Assembly (NCBI RefSeq): GCF_005893125.1
Contig: NZ_VCJS01000005.1
Span: forward strand, 62,001-126,000
From: Nonomuraea basaltis
GTDB taxonomy: Bacteria > Actinomycetota > Actinomycetes > Streptosporangiales > Streptosporangiaceae
Length of the DNA stretch: 64,000 nt
Direction of reading: 5' to 3'
The notes under the pieces were generated by a model, which searched no databases, was not told where the DNA came from, and worked only from the letters and a program-made list of their open reading frames with translations. Position 1 is the first letter of the stretch, and each line of letters starts with the position of its first letter. This document shows, piece by piece, positions 31,655-41,500 of the stretch. The position numbers and the translations under genes are program-made.

Positions 31655-31999
31655 ATGACCACGAGAAGTCCCCGCTCCGTCAAGCCTGCGAAGCCGGCCA
31701 AGGCGTTCGACCTGGACGCCGTCGAAGCCGAAGAAGCGGGCGAACGGTTCGAATTCATCTTCGGCGGACGCACCTACAGCCTCCCGCATCTGCAGGACAT
31801 CGACCGTAGCCTGCTCAACACCGCAGACCAAGGCGACATCGCGGCCATGCAGGAAGCGTTCCGGACCGGTCTCGGCGACGACTATGAGGAGTTCAACTCC
31901 CAGCCGATGAAACTGCGATCCCTCGAGGCCCTCTTCAAGGCGTGGACGGAGCACTCCGGTCTGAAGCCGGGGGAATCTCAGGCCTCCACGCGCTCCTAG
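31655..31999 (+). CDS. Tail assembly chaperone G
   Basis: A 114-residue protein. FDLDAVEAEEAGERFEFIFGGRTYSLPHLQDIDRSLL, then GLGDDYEEFNSQPMKLRSLEALFKAWTEHSGL, the standard core of actinophage G-type chaperones. It ends in a short disordered Ser-rich tail after the slip site. It assists tape measure folding and recruits the tube protein. Confidence 0.85.
   Translation: MTTRSPRSVKPAKPAKAFDLDAVEAEEAGERFEFIFGGRTYSLPHLQDIDRSLLNTADQGDIAAMQEAFRTGLGDDYEEFNSQPMKLRSLEALFKAWTEHSGLKPGESQASTRS
31969..31975 (+). other. Programmed -1 frameshift site GGGGGAA
   Basis: In the chaperone frame the codons are CCG GGG GAA. A -1 slip on GGG moves reading to GGA ATC TCA and joins the frame that continues to 32376. 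This gives the G-T fusion common in long-tailed phages. Nearby RNA structure was not resolved by eye. Confidence 0.75.
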
Positions 32000-32376
32000 A
32001 AGAGCACGGGGAGGCGATCGAGTGGGACCTGTCCCACTACCACCATCGCAGCCTGCACGACCTGTTCAACGGCATCCTGACGTGGCGTCAGCTACGCAGC
32101 TACCTCTCCCATCTGCCGCGCGAGTCGGCTCTGGCCCGCGCTCTGCTTGGTGACGACACCATGTGGGGCCTGAACGAGCAGCTCCTCGCCATGGCCATTG
32201 ACGTGCTACGGCAGGGCAATTACCAACGCGGCAACGGCAAAGGGCCAAAACCGAAGCCCCTGCCGCGCCCCGGGGTCAAGAAAGCCGCCGAGCCACTCCG
32301 GCACGGCCGCACCGACCGCGACCCGGACGAGGTCATCGCCTACCTGGACCGGTTCCGCCCACAGCAGTCCGCCTGA
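31972..32376 (+). CDS. Tail assembly chaperone GT extension (read by -1 frameshift)
   Basis: After the slip the fusion reads GISGLHALLEEHGEAIEWDLSHYH and continues for 134 residues to 32376. With the first 106 residues of the upstream frame the GT product would be about 240 residues. The T part (LTWRQLRSYLSHLP; DTMWGLNEQLLAMAIDVLRQ) is typical of actinophage chaperone extensions. It has no ribosome site of its own, supporting frameshift expression. Confidence 0.8.
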   Translation, partial: GISGLHALLEEHGEAIEWDLSHYHHRSLHDLFNGILTWRQLRSYLSHLPRESALARALLGDDTMWGLNEQLLAMAIDVLRQGNYQRGNGKGPKPKPLPRPGVKKAAEPLRHGRTDRDPDEVIAYLDRFRPQQSA

Positions 32377-32400
32377 CTCAACCACGCTCGGGGGTGAGGC

Positions 32401-35400
32401 ATGGCGGCCGAGGTCGGCTCTGCGTACGTCACGATCCTTCCCAGCGCCCGCGGTTTCCGCCGGGCGTTGGAGAAGGAGCTCGACACCCCTCTCCGGGACT
32501 CGGGGCAGGACGCGGGCAAGACGCTCGGCGACGCCATCGCTTCCGAGGGGAGCCCCGCTGGCGAGAAGTTCGGCAAGAACTTCGCCAAGTCACTGATCCC
32601 CAGCCTGTCCGGCGCTACCGACGTGGTCGGCCGGTTCGGCGTCAGCATGACCGCGGCACTGCTGCCGAGCCTCGGCCAGGTCACTGCCGGCATCGCCAAA
32701 ATCGGGGCCGGCGCCGGGGCGTTCGCAACCCTTGCGGCGGGAGCAGGAGCAGCGGCGGTCCAGGTGGGCGCTTTGGCTGCTGCCTTGGCCCCGGCTGCGG
32801 GTGCTTTGGCGGCTCTACCGGGTGCTGCGCTGCTCGGCGCCGCCGGCATGGGCACGCTCAAGCTCGCTCTCCAGGGCGTCAGCGAGGGGTTCGCTGCTGC
32901 TCTATCGGGCGACTACCTCAAGTTCATCGCAAAGACCAAGGACCTCTCCCGGAACGCACAGCTCGTCTCCTACGAGTTGTTCCAGATGGCGGGCGCCTTT
33001 CAGGGCATCCAGAACGCCGCCCAGAACAGCTTCTTCGCGCCGTTCATCGGCCAGATGGAGTCGCTTCGGCCACTGCTGAACGCGCTGCGAGAAGGCGTTC
33101 GCGGCGCAGCAGGAGCGTTCGGCGAAGCCGCGTTCGAGGTCTTGCGGTTCGCCCGGTCAACGGACTCCATTTTCGCGGTCGAAGAGGTCTTCCGGATCCT
33201 CAAGAAGTCCGTGGAAGAGGTCACCCCGGCGATCCGGCCGCTCCTCGACGGGTTCCGCGACCTCGGGGTGCTCGGATCCTCGTTCCTGGGCAGCTTCGCC
33301 CCCGGGATCGCCGACGCCGCAGCCAAGTTCGGCAACTTCCTGTCGCATGCAGTGGCGACCGGCCAGGCGCTGCAGTGGATGGAAGGCGCCGTCGTCGTCT
33401 TCCGGCAACTCGGCGCGATCATCGCCGACGTCGGCGGCATCATCCGTGGCGTCTTCGGTGCGCTGGAGACCGCGGGCACAGGGGCACTCGGTGTTCTTGG
33501 GCAGCTCGTGGACGCGGCCAACGCCTGGGTGAACTCTGCCCGCGGCCAGGAAGCCCTGATCTCGGTCTTCCGATCGCTGGCTCAGGCCGGCCAGGCGCTC
33601 GTCCCCGTCATCACTGCGATCGCCACGGGGATCGGCCAACTGGCGCCGTTCGTGGCTGATCTGGCGACTGCGTTCGGGCCGGTCCTGACCGGCGCGGTCC
33701 AGGCGGTCGTGCCCGCTCTGGCGGCGCTCGCCCCGGGGATTATCGCGGTCATCAACGGCCTCGGTGGGGCCGTGCAGGCGCTGGGCCCTGCCCTGTTGCC
33801 GCTCGGGCAGACCATCTCGGGGCTGTTCCAGGTCGTCGCGCCTGTGTTCACTCAGATCGGGCAGGCTGTTGCTGCGCTTCTGCCCGGCGTCCAGGCGCTC
33901 GTGGCTGCGGTCGGGCAGACCATCTCCGCCCTGGGGCCTGCGTTGGGGCCGCTCGCCGCCGCGTTCTCCGCCCTCGTGGCCGCCGTGTCGCCGCTCCTGC
34001 CGGTGCTGGGACAGGTGATCGCCGTACTCGCCGGTGCACTGTCGCAGCACATCCAAAACCTGGTGCCGTTGCTGGGGCCGCTCGTGGCCGTCGTCGGGCA
34101 GTTGGTGACCGCGCTCGGCTCCGGCCTGGCGACCACTATCACGACGCTGTCGCCCCTCTTCGGGCCGGTGGTGCAAGCCGTCACACAGTTGCTCGCCTCG
34201 TTCGCGCCGCTCATCTCGCAGGTGCTGCAGCTCGTCGCCGCGTTCGCGTCGGCTCTGCTGCCCGCGGTCGCTCAGCTTGTGCCCGTGATCGGCGGCGCGA
34301 TCGTGGGCGCCCTCGGACAGCTCCTGACCGCTGTGCAGCCGCTCATCCCGGTGTTCGGCCAGATCGTCGGCATCCTGGGCGGAGCCCTGGCCACGGCGAT
34401 CAACGCGTTGGCGCCGCTGATCGCGCCGATCATTGCCGGGTTCGGGCAGCTCGTGGCTGCGGTTGGCCCGTTGCTCAACCAGGTCGTTCAGCTCGCGGCG
34501 TCGCTTCTTTCGGCGCTGCTGCCTGCGCTCGCCCCGCTGATCCCGATCGTGGTCCAGATCGTCTCGGTGCTCGGCGGCGCGTTCGTCCAAGCGATCTCAA
34601 CGGTCGTGCAGGCTGCGACGCCGCTCATCACCGTGCTGGGGCAGGCGCTGCAGGCCATCGGCGGCGCACTCCTGACTGCGGTCCAGTCGATCACTCCGTA
34701 TATCGCCCAGTTCGGTCAGGCGATAGCCGGGCTCGCGCCGATCCTCGGCCAGATAGTGGCAGCGGCGCTGCCGGTGATGGTGCAGCTCTTCCAGACTGCG
34801 GCGCCCATCATCGGCCAGTTGGTGACCGCGTTCGGCACGCTGCTGCAGGCTCTCGCGCCGCTGCTGCCCATCGTGGTCCAGATCGCCGGCGTGATCGGCC
34901 AGACCCTGCTGTCGGTCATCTCCAGTCTGCTCCAGGCGGTCACACCGCTGCTGGGGCCGCTCGGCGAGCTGGCGGTGACGATCGGGCAGGTCCTACTGAA
35001 GGCGGTGCAGGCGGTAGCGCCGTTCGTGGTCGCCTTGGCGAAGTCGATCGCCCAGCTTGTGCCGGTGTTCGTGCCGCTGATCGAACTTGCGTCGCAGATC
35101 GCGGCGCAACTCGGCGGGATCCTCGTGCAAGCCATCACGATCCTGGTGCAGGCGCTGACGCCGGTCCTGCCGATCATCGTGGAACTGGTGTCGCAGATCG
35201 GCACGGCCCTCGTGACAGCGCTGCAAGCGGTCGCGCCGGCGTTCCTGGCGATCGTCCAGGCCGTGGTCGGGCTGCTGCCGTCGCTCACCCCGTTGATCGG
35301 GCTGGTGGCTCAGCTGCTGCAGGCGATCGTCCCGTTGGTCGTCCAGTTCCTGCCGATCTTTGTGCAGCTGATTCAGACGCTCGCTCCGGTCATCGCCGCC

Positions 35401-36786
35401 GTGGCCGGCGTGGTGGGTCAGCTCTTGGCGGCGCTCCTGCCGGTGGCGGCCATCCTGATCGACCTCGCGTTGAAGATCCTCACCCCGTTGATCGGGATCG
35501 TCCTGCAGGTCGTTCAGGCGCTGATGCCGCTCATCCAGGCGGTGCTGCCGGTCCTGGTGACGCTGGTGCAGGCGATCGCGCCGATCCTCGGGCTCGTCGC
35601 CAACGTGTTCGGGCAGATCTTGCAGGCGGTCTCGCCGCTGATCGACGTGCTGCTGCAGCTCGTGATGGCGGTGTTGTCGCCGCTCCTTCCGCTGATCGAG
35701 GCGATCGCGCCGATCCTCACCTCGCTGATCGGCATCTTCGCCCAGCTGGTGACCGCGGTCATGCCTCTGATCGAGATCCTGCTGAACTTGATCGTGTCGG
35801 TGCTCACGCCGCTGATCGAGATCATCGCGACGGTCATCTCGTGGCTCGTCGACAAACTCGCGGTCGCCATCGAATGGGTGGCCGGCATCATCGAAGTCGC
35901 GATCACGGCGATCGCCGACGTCTTCCAGTGGCTGTATGACCTGCTGGTCGGCAACAGCATCATCCCCGACCTGATCCAAGGCATCAGGGATTGGTTCCAG
36001 AAGGGCGTCGACTGGGTCAAGGGAATCATCGCTTGGTTCGGCGAGTTGCCGGGCATGATCGGCGCCTGGCTGGGCCAGGTCGTGACCTGGGTCCAGACCA
36101 AATGGGCTTTGATCAGGGAATACATCGCCGACAAGATCAACGACATTCGGGAGACGATCTCCCGCATCCTGGCCCAGATCGGCGAGCGCTGGAACACCTT
36201 CTGGGACACCGTCCGCACCTTCGTCTCCGGCAAGTTCAACGAGATCAAGACAGCGATCAGCGGAAAGATCGACGAGGTTCTCCAGTTCTTCAGAGACCTG
36301 CCTGGTCGAATCGGCGCCGCGCTCGGCAACCTGGGCTCGACTCTCTATAACGCCGGACGCGACTTGATCGTGGGCCTGTGGAACGGCCTCGTGTCCATGT
36401 GGGAGTGGTTCAAGACCGCGATCTACAACTTCTTCGCGGGGATCATGCCGCAGTGGGTGAAGGACGCTCTCGGCATCGCGAGCCCCAGCAAGGTGTTCAT
36501 GGCGATGGGCCGGGAGCTGCCCGCGGGCATGGCACTCGGCATCGAGAAGGCGTCCGGGCTGGTCGAGAATGCCGTCGCTGGGCTCGCGGGTACAGCGTCG
36601 ATCGCCGCGACAACCGATGTGTCCGTCGCTTCGCCCAACGCTGGCGGCATCACCGTGGCGGGTGACCTGGTGCTGCCGGTGGACGGGCTGATCCTCGATC
36701 TGCGCAAGCCGGACCAGGCCGTCCGCCAGTTCCTGGAGCAGGTCCGTGAGGGCCTGCGCGGTCTGGAGAAGGAGGCGTTTGCGTGA
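32401..36786 (+). CDS. Tape measure protein
   Basis: A 1461-residue protein and the largest gene. The N-terminus EVGSAYVTILPSARGFRRALEKEL is typical of actinophage tape measures. A long region of hydrophobic repeats (about residues 400-1150: ALAPLLPIVVQIAGVIGQ-like units) follows, then a Trp-rich segment (FQWLYDLLVGNSIIPDLIQG) and GIASPSKVFMAMGRELPAGMALGIE. At about 0.15 nm per residue, a tail near 0.2 micrometres is expected. It sets tail length and is ejected on infection. Confidence 0.95.
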   Translation: MAAEVGSAYVTILPSARGFRRALEKELDTPLRDSGQDAGKTLGDAIASEGSPAGEKFGKNFAKSLIPSLSGATDVVGRFGVSMTAALLPSLGQVTAGIAKIGAGAGAFATLAAGAGAAAVQVGALAAALAPAAGALAALPGAALLGAAGMGTLKLALQGVSEGFAAALSGDYLKFIAKTKDLSRNAQLVSYELFQMAGAFQGIQNAAQNSFFAPFIGQMESLRPLLNALREGVRGAAGAFGEAAFEVLRFARSTDSIFAVEEVFRILKKSVEEVTPAIRPLLDGFRDLGVLGSSFLGSFAPGIADAAAKFGNFLSHAVATGQALQWMEGAVVVFRQLGAIIADVGGIIRGVFGALETAGTGALGVLGQLVDAANAWVNSARGQEALISVFRSLAQAGQALVPVITAIATGIGQLAPFVADLATAFGPVLTGAVQAVVPALAALAPGIIAVINGLGGAVQALGPALLPLGQTISGLFQVVAPVFTQIGQAVAALLPGVQALVAAVGQTISALGPALGPLAAAFSALVAAVSPLLPVLGQVIAVLAGALSQHIQNLVPLLGPLVAVVGQLVTALGSGLATTITTLSPLFGPVVQAVTQLLASFAPLISQVLQLVAAFASALLPAVAQLVPVIGGAIVGALGQLLTAVQPLIPVFGQIVGILGGALATAINALAPLIAPIIAGFGQLVAAVGPLLNQVVQLAASLLSALLPALAPLIPIVVQIVSVLGGAFVQAISTVVQAATPLITVLGQALQAIGGALLTAVQSITPYIAQFGQAIAGLAPILGQIVAAALPVMVQLFQTAAPIIGQLVTAFGTLLQALAPLLPIVVQIAGVIGQTLLSVISSLLQAVTPLLGPLGELAVTIGQVLLKAVQAVAPFVVALAKSIAQLVPVFVPLIELASQIAAQLGGILVQAITILVQALTPVLPIIVELVSQIGTALVTALQAVAPAFLAIVQAVVGLLPSLTPLIGLVAQLLQAIVPLVVQFLPIFVQLIQTLAPVIAAVAGVVGQLLAALLPVAAILIDLALKILTPLIGIVLQVVQALMPLIQAVLPVLVTLVQAIAPILGLVANVFGQILQAVSPLIDVLLQLVMAVLSPLLPLIEAIAPILTSLIGIFAQLVTAVMPLIEILLNLIVSVLTPLIEIIATVISWLVDKLAVAIEWVAGIIEVAITAIADVFQWLYDLLVGNSIIPDLIQGIRDWFQKGVDWVKGIIAWFGELPGMIGAWLGQVVTWVQTKWALIREYIADKINDIRETISRILAQIGERWNTFWDTVRTFVSGKFNEIKTAISGKIDEVLQFFRDLPGRIGAALGNLGSTLYNAGRDLIVGLWNGLVSMWEWFKTAIYNFFAGIMPQWVKDALGIASPSKVFMAMGRELPAGMALGIEKASGLVENAVAGLAGTASIAATTDVSVASPNAGGITVAGDLVLPVDGLILDLRKPDQAVRQFLEQVREGLRGLEKEAFA

Positions 36787-37961
36787 GCGATCTGACCATC
36801 GGCCGGTACGTCGTCCGGGAAACGTGGTCCGTCTCCGAGACCGGCGCCGGCGTGCTGCAGGTGGCTGGCCGTGAGGTGATGCCTCCGCTGACCCGCGCCG
36901 ATGTGGTGTACCGGTATGAGAGCGCGCTCGGCTCACAAAGGCTGCTGGTACCGGTCGTGTGGGAGGACAAGCCCGAGAGAAGCGGCTACTACACGGTGAC
37001 GTCAGCATCCGGCGACATCATGGACCGGGCCGCCGAGGGCGTGGTGGTCGCCGAGTGGAAGCTCTCGCTCGCCAGGCACGGCAGCGACACGGACGTCGAC
37101 CTGGAGTCCAGGCTTACGGGTGCGGTGCGCGCCAACGACTTCTCGCTGACGGGTGAGCGCTGGCATGCGCCGCCCATCGGCCACCACAGCTACTACACCG
37201 GCTCGACGATCCCCTCGACGATGACCCGCACGGGATCGGACGGGGCGGTGACCGTCTACCGCGGGGTTCCCGCTAACGTGTCCCCGCGGTGGGGCTGCGC
37301 AGTCGATGACTACCTCCGTGGCTGCGTGCGGATTCTGTCGGTCGGCTATGAGCGGGTCGGGGTTGGCCAGGCTGTGGACGCCGACGATTGGGAGCTGTCC
37401 AACACGCTAGTCCGGGTGCGTCCGCTGCTGTCCGGTGGCACGCTGGAGATCGCCGCCTACACGGGCGGTGCCTGGCGTACCAAGGCGTGGTGGGCGGATA
37501 TTGGCGGGGTGCAGATCGCCCGGTTCGAGGCGGCGACGATCCTCCGCAACGACCCCGAGATGTGCGTCCTACGCCTCACAGAGCACCGTGCGACCGTTGG
37601 GCGGGCGGTGCTGGATTTGACGCTCAGACGCGGATCCAGGGTCGTCGAGGGCTACCTGCAGAGAGGCGACTCCGGGACGCTCAGCGTCTACCTGGCCAGC
37701 GCCGAGACGATGACCGACAGCACCTCGTACGTGGTGAAGACCACCAACGACGCCGACGGCAACAGGGCGATAGCGGGCTCGGCACGAAACTTTGACCCAC
37801 ACGCGTCGGGCGGGATCACCAAGACCGCGAGCACTGCACTGGACTTCTTCGTCGGCGTGGTCGCGGGAGGCGGCTCAGCGGTGTCGGGGGACCAGGCAAC
37901 CAACATCAGGGACCAGTACATTGGCGCACTCCCCGAGGCGGTCGTCGCCGTGCGGCGCTAG
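36783..37961 (+). CDS. Minor tail (distal tail-like) protein
   Basis: A 392-residue protein. GTG 36783 overlaps the tape measure stop. RYVVRETWSVSETGAGVLQVAGREVMPPLTRADVVYRYESALGSQRLLVPV is a beta-rich distal-tail type start; the rest alternates strands with few helices. Position after the tape measure suits a tail tip ring protein. Its TAG stop is shared as a palindromic CTAG with the antisense HTH gene. Confidence 0.75.
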   Translation: MSDLTIGRYVVRETWSVSETGAGVLQVAGREVMPPLTRADVVYRYESALGSQRLLVPVVWEDKPERSGYYTVTSASGDIMDRAAEGVVVAEWKLSLARHGSDTDVDLESRLTGAVRANDFSLTGERWHAPPIGHHSYYTGSTIPSTMTRTGSDGAVTVYRGVPANVSPRWGCAVDDYLRGCVRILSVGYERVGVGQAVDADDWELSNTLVRVRPLLSGGTLEIAAYTGGAWRTKAWWADIGGVQIARFEAATILRNDPEMCVLRLTEHRATVGRAVLDLTLRRGSRVVEGYLQRGDSGTLSVYLASAETMTDSTSYVVKTTNDADGNRAIAGSARNFDPHASGGITKTASTALDFFVGVVAGGGSAVSGDQATNIRDQYIGALPEAVVAVRR

Positions 37962-38452
37962 CTCGCGAGCTTCTTGCCTCGGACGTTGCGGATGACGGTT
38001 GCCACAGCTTGAACGTCACCCTCCTCGTTGGTCAGATGGGGGTTGGCTTCCATGATCTGTCCGGCGAGTTCCTTCAGGGCTGCGTCGTCCACGTTGTAGG
38101 TGGCGGCGATGTGCCGTAGAGCGCGGACTTCGTGATGCCATTCGGTCGTGTCGTGCGGGTGTTCTCTGTGAGAGGCATCCCGGGCTGCGCGGTACTCCTC
38201 GCGGGCCCTCTCGATGGGGAGAGGGCCGCCCCCCGCTCCGCGTCCGGGGAGCGCGAGCTTCCACGCCTTCCAGTCGGTCGGGTTGTCCCATCCGGGGGTG
38301 CCGCCGTCGTCGGGGTCGCCGATCCAGACAGTCGGCTCGGGGCAGGGGTGGTTGGTTCCGGCGTAGCGGGTGCGCCACTTGGAGACGGTGGCGGCGGAGA
38401 CGCCGAAGAGTCCACTGATGTCCTTCATGCTCAGGTGCCGCTTCGCTTCCAT
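37958..38452 (-). CDS. Antisense HTH transcriptional regulator in the tail operon
   Basis: A 164-residue protein. MEAKRHLSMKDISGLFGVSAATVSKWRTRY is a Cro/MerR-style helix-turn-helix (about residues 7-30). It is followed by PEPTVWIGDPDDGG...WDNPTDWKAWKLALPGRG, a segment seen in actinomycete HTH proteins that gate on phage/element sequences, then a helical C-terminus. It runs against the tail genes, has its own promoter and two 19-bp operators upstream, and is probably expressed in the lysogen and autoregulated. Confidence 0.75.
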   Translation of the reverse strand: MEAKRHLSMKDISGLFGVSAATVSKWRTRYAGTNHPCPEPTVWIGDPDDGGTPGWDNPTDWKAWKLALPGRGAGGGPLPIERAREEYRAARDASHREHPHDTTEWHHEVRALRHIAATYNVDDAALKELAGQIMEANPHLTNEEGDVQAVATVIRNVRGKKLAS

Positions 38453-38470
38453 GGGGATCCTCCGGAGTCG

Positions 38471-38530
38471 TTGTCGAGCTTCTAGACAAAGATTAGACCA
38501 TCACAGAAACCTTGTCTATATCTTCGACAA
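38471..38530. promoter_or_regulatory. Paired 19-bp palindromic operators
   Basis: TTGTCGAGCTTCTAGACAA (38471-38489) and TTGTCTATATCTTCGACAA (38512-38530). The reverse complement of the second shares TTGTCGA-N5-TAGACAA with the first. Centres are 41 bp apart, about four helical turns. They flank the HTH gene promoter. Confidence 0.8.
38490..38518 (-). promoter_or_regulatory. Promoter of the antisense HTH gene
   Basis: On the minus strand, TAGACA (38518-38513), a 17-bp spacer and TAATCT (38495-38490). The -35 box lies in one operator and the region just after the -10 box lies in the other, a repression-ready layout. Confidence 0.6.
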
Positions 38531-38553
38531 AGACATCGGGGGGGTGGTGGCAG

Positions 38554-41500
38554 ATGACGGTCAACGAGCAACTCATGGGGCTCGGTTCCTGGGGCATCAC
38601 CCTGCGCGAGGAGACCCCGCGCGAGGTCCTCGACCGGCTCGGCTACTTCGGCCACGTCGCCATCGTCCCGGGCAGGGTGAACCCGGCCGAGTACAACGAC
38701 ACCCTGTTGACGATGGCCAGGTACGTCGGCGTGCTGACGAAGCGGGACTTCGACGACGATAAGCGCATCAGCGGCCAGGGCATGGCGCTGTGGCTCGGCG
38801 ACTCGGACGACAAGGGCGAAGTGTTCGAGAGCCCCGTCTCGATCGTGGGGCAGACGTTCGCGACCACCATCACCACTCTCATGTCCGGCTCCACGGCCGT
38901 GGTGGTGGGCACCCTGTACTCGGTGGCCGGGAACTACTCAGGGACGCACGTGTGGCAGTCCCGGGGCAAGGCGATCGACTACGTGTGCCAGACGATGGGC
39001 GCCGAGTGGCGGGTCAACGGCAACGCCGCCTTGGACGCCGGGCCGATCGCGAACCTGTACGTCACCAGCCCGACGTGTGTGGTGGTGCGGAAGGATGCGG
39101 GCAAGGACCTGACGTTGACCGGCATCACCGGCGACATGCAGTTGAGCAGGGATGTGGAGGACTTCACAACCCGCGTGGTGCTGCTGGCCGAGGGCGAGGG
39201 CGAGTCCACCGCTACGGGGTCGGCGAACATCGCGAGCAACCCCTACCTAGACATTCGCGGGAATCCAGTGAAGCGAGTGCGGCTCGTCTCGGAGTCGTCG
39301 ACTTCGACGGGGAACGCGCAGGTTAGGGCGCAACTTCAGCTCAACCGGTTCACGGGTACTCGGAATGCGCTCGGCTTGTCGGCGGATGTCTACGAGGTCC
39401 GCGGCTCGTTCCAGTGCGGTGACTACGTGTGGGTGTATGACCCGGACAGCGGGTTGTACGACACGACCCAGGAGATCACATTCCGGGGTCAGCGCATCAA
39501 CCCGACCAAGCTCCGGGTTGTGGGCGCGTCGTGGCCGGTCACAGACCAGATGACGGTCGCGTACCGGCACCAGGACGGGACGTGGATCGACCTCACCGAC
39601 TACGTGAATTCGGAGACGGGCTCGACGAAGCTGACCGTGGGGGAGCTGAACCGCAGCCTCACGAACGCGGGGACCGAGCCGGTCGGGCCGCGACCGATCC
39701 CGGACACGACGATCCCGGGTGTCGTGAGCTGGGATCTCCCGTTCACCACGGGCGTCTACCTCGACGGGTTGGGGAACACGCGGGCGCGGATCCTTGCGTC
39801 GTGGCTGCTGCCGTTGAACGCCGACGGGTCCACGATCCTGGATGGTTCGCACTACGAGATCAGATACGGGATCAGCCCCGCCACGGACTGGCAGACCGAG
39901 TTCGCGCCATGGGGCAGCTTCCAGGCGAACATCCTGGACTTGTCGCCGGGCGTGGACTACGACTTCCAAATCAGGGCCGTTGATCTCTCCGCCAATCAGG
40001 GCGCCTGGTCGGCGACGGAGACTGCGACTGCGAACCCGGACACGATCGCGCCCAGCACCCCGGCACCGCCCACGGTGGCGGGCAGCCGGTTGGCGATCCA
40101 GGTCACGCACACGCTCGGCAAGGCCTCCGGCGGAACCTACAACCTCGAACTCGACCTCGACCATCTTGAGGTGCACGTCGGCTCGGTCGGGAGCTTCACG
40201 CCGGACAGCACCACGCTCAAGGGCGAGGTGCTCGCCAACTCGGGCATGATCCGCGCGCTGATTCCTGCGGTGGGTACGGTCGACGTGGAGGAGACGACGA
40301 CCCGGCACGTCAAGGTGATCGCCGTGGACGAGGCGGGCAACAAGAGCAGCCCGTCTACAGCAGCGACCGCGACGGCATTGCTGATCGACAACGCGCACAT
40401 CAGCGATCTGACTGTCACCAAGGTCACGGCCGGGACGGTTAGCGCGAACTGGCTGCTCGGCGCGTCGATCAGGACAGCGTCCAGCGGGCAGCGGGTGGAG
40501 CTCAACGCAACCGGCCTGCACGGTTTCAACGGTGCCGGGACGGAGCTGGTGACTCTGTCGAACACCGGCTCATTCACGCTGCGGAGCGCGTCCAGTGGCG
40601 CTCGTATCAACCTGGACGGCACGGGCTTCCGGGTGTTCAACTCAAGCGCGGTTGAGACAGTAAGTCTTCTCGCAACCGGATCGTTTGTAATAAAATCTGC
40701 TTCTTCCGGGGCAAGAATAGAACTTGACACTACTGGGTTTGCCGCTTTTAACTCAAGCGGCACACAAACAGTAGACATCGATGCAGCGACTGGCGATGTT
40801 ACGATAACTGGTATTTTCCGTTCAGGGCTGACAGGGAAAAGAATCGAAGTCATCACAACGTCAGGTGATCCATTCATCAAGTTTTATGGAAGTTCGTCGG
40901 GTACCGACTTCGCCTACATGGCTTATGCTCAATCCATTGTCAATGCAAATCATCCCGCTGTCGTCATGGGCTCATCGACTGGGCTATCTAATCCCGGCGC
41001 TGTTATTGTTGATAGCGGAAAAGTTCACGCGATTATTAATCCAGGGGTGAGCGGGTCAGAGGCTGGATTGATTGCATTGACGGGCTATGCAGAACTCAGG
41101 ACGCCGACTTCAACAATTCAGGTTGGAGATCCAAATATATTTCTTAATGCTCCTAACGGAAATGTTAGAGTTGTCTCGTCAACTGGTTTTGAGGTCAATG
41201 GCGTAACGAAGAACTTTATTATTGATCACCCGGCAGAAGGGGATCGTTATCTTATTCACGGTTGCACAGAGTCTCCGCACAACGGCGTCGAGTACTGGGG
41301 CACCGCCACCCTCGACGACCTCGGCGTGGCCGAGGTGGAACTGCCGCGATACTTTGAGGCGCTCACCGCTTATGAAGGCCGCGCCGTCCTGCTCACCGGT
41401 ATTGGTGAGCACCTGCTGCTGGCGTCCGCCACGTACCCGAAGGATGGCCGGTTCTGCGTGCACGGTGTCGCTGGCCAGCGGGTCGCCTGGCTCGTCAAGG

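Noticed and set aside
34993..37008. Long leftward open frame (671 codons) opposite the tape measure
   Set aside because: It is a shadow of the tape measure gene: biased low-complexity Arg/Asp/Gln composition, no ribosome site, no motif.
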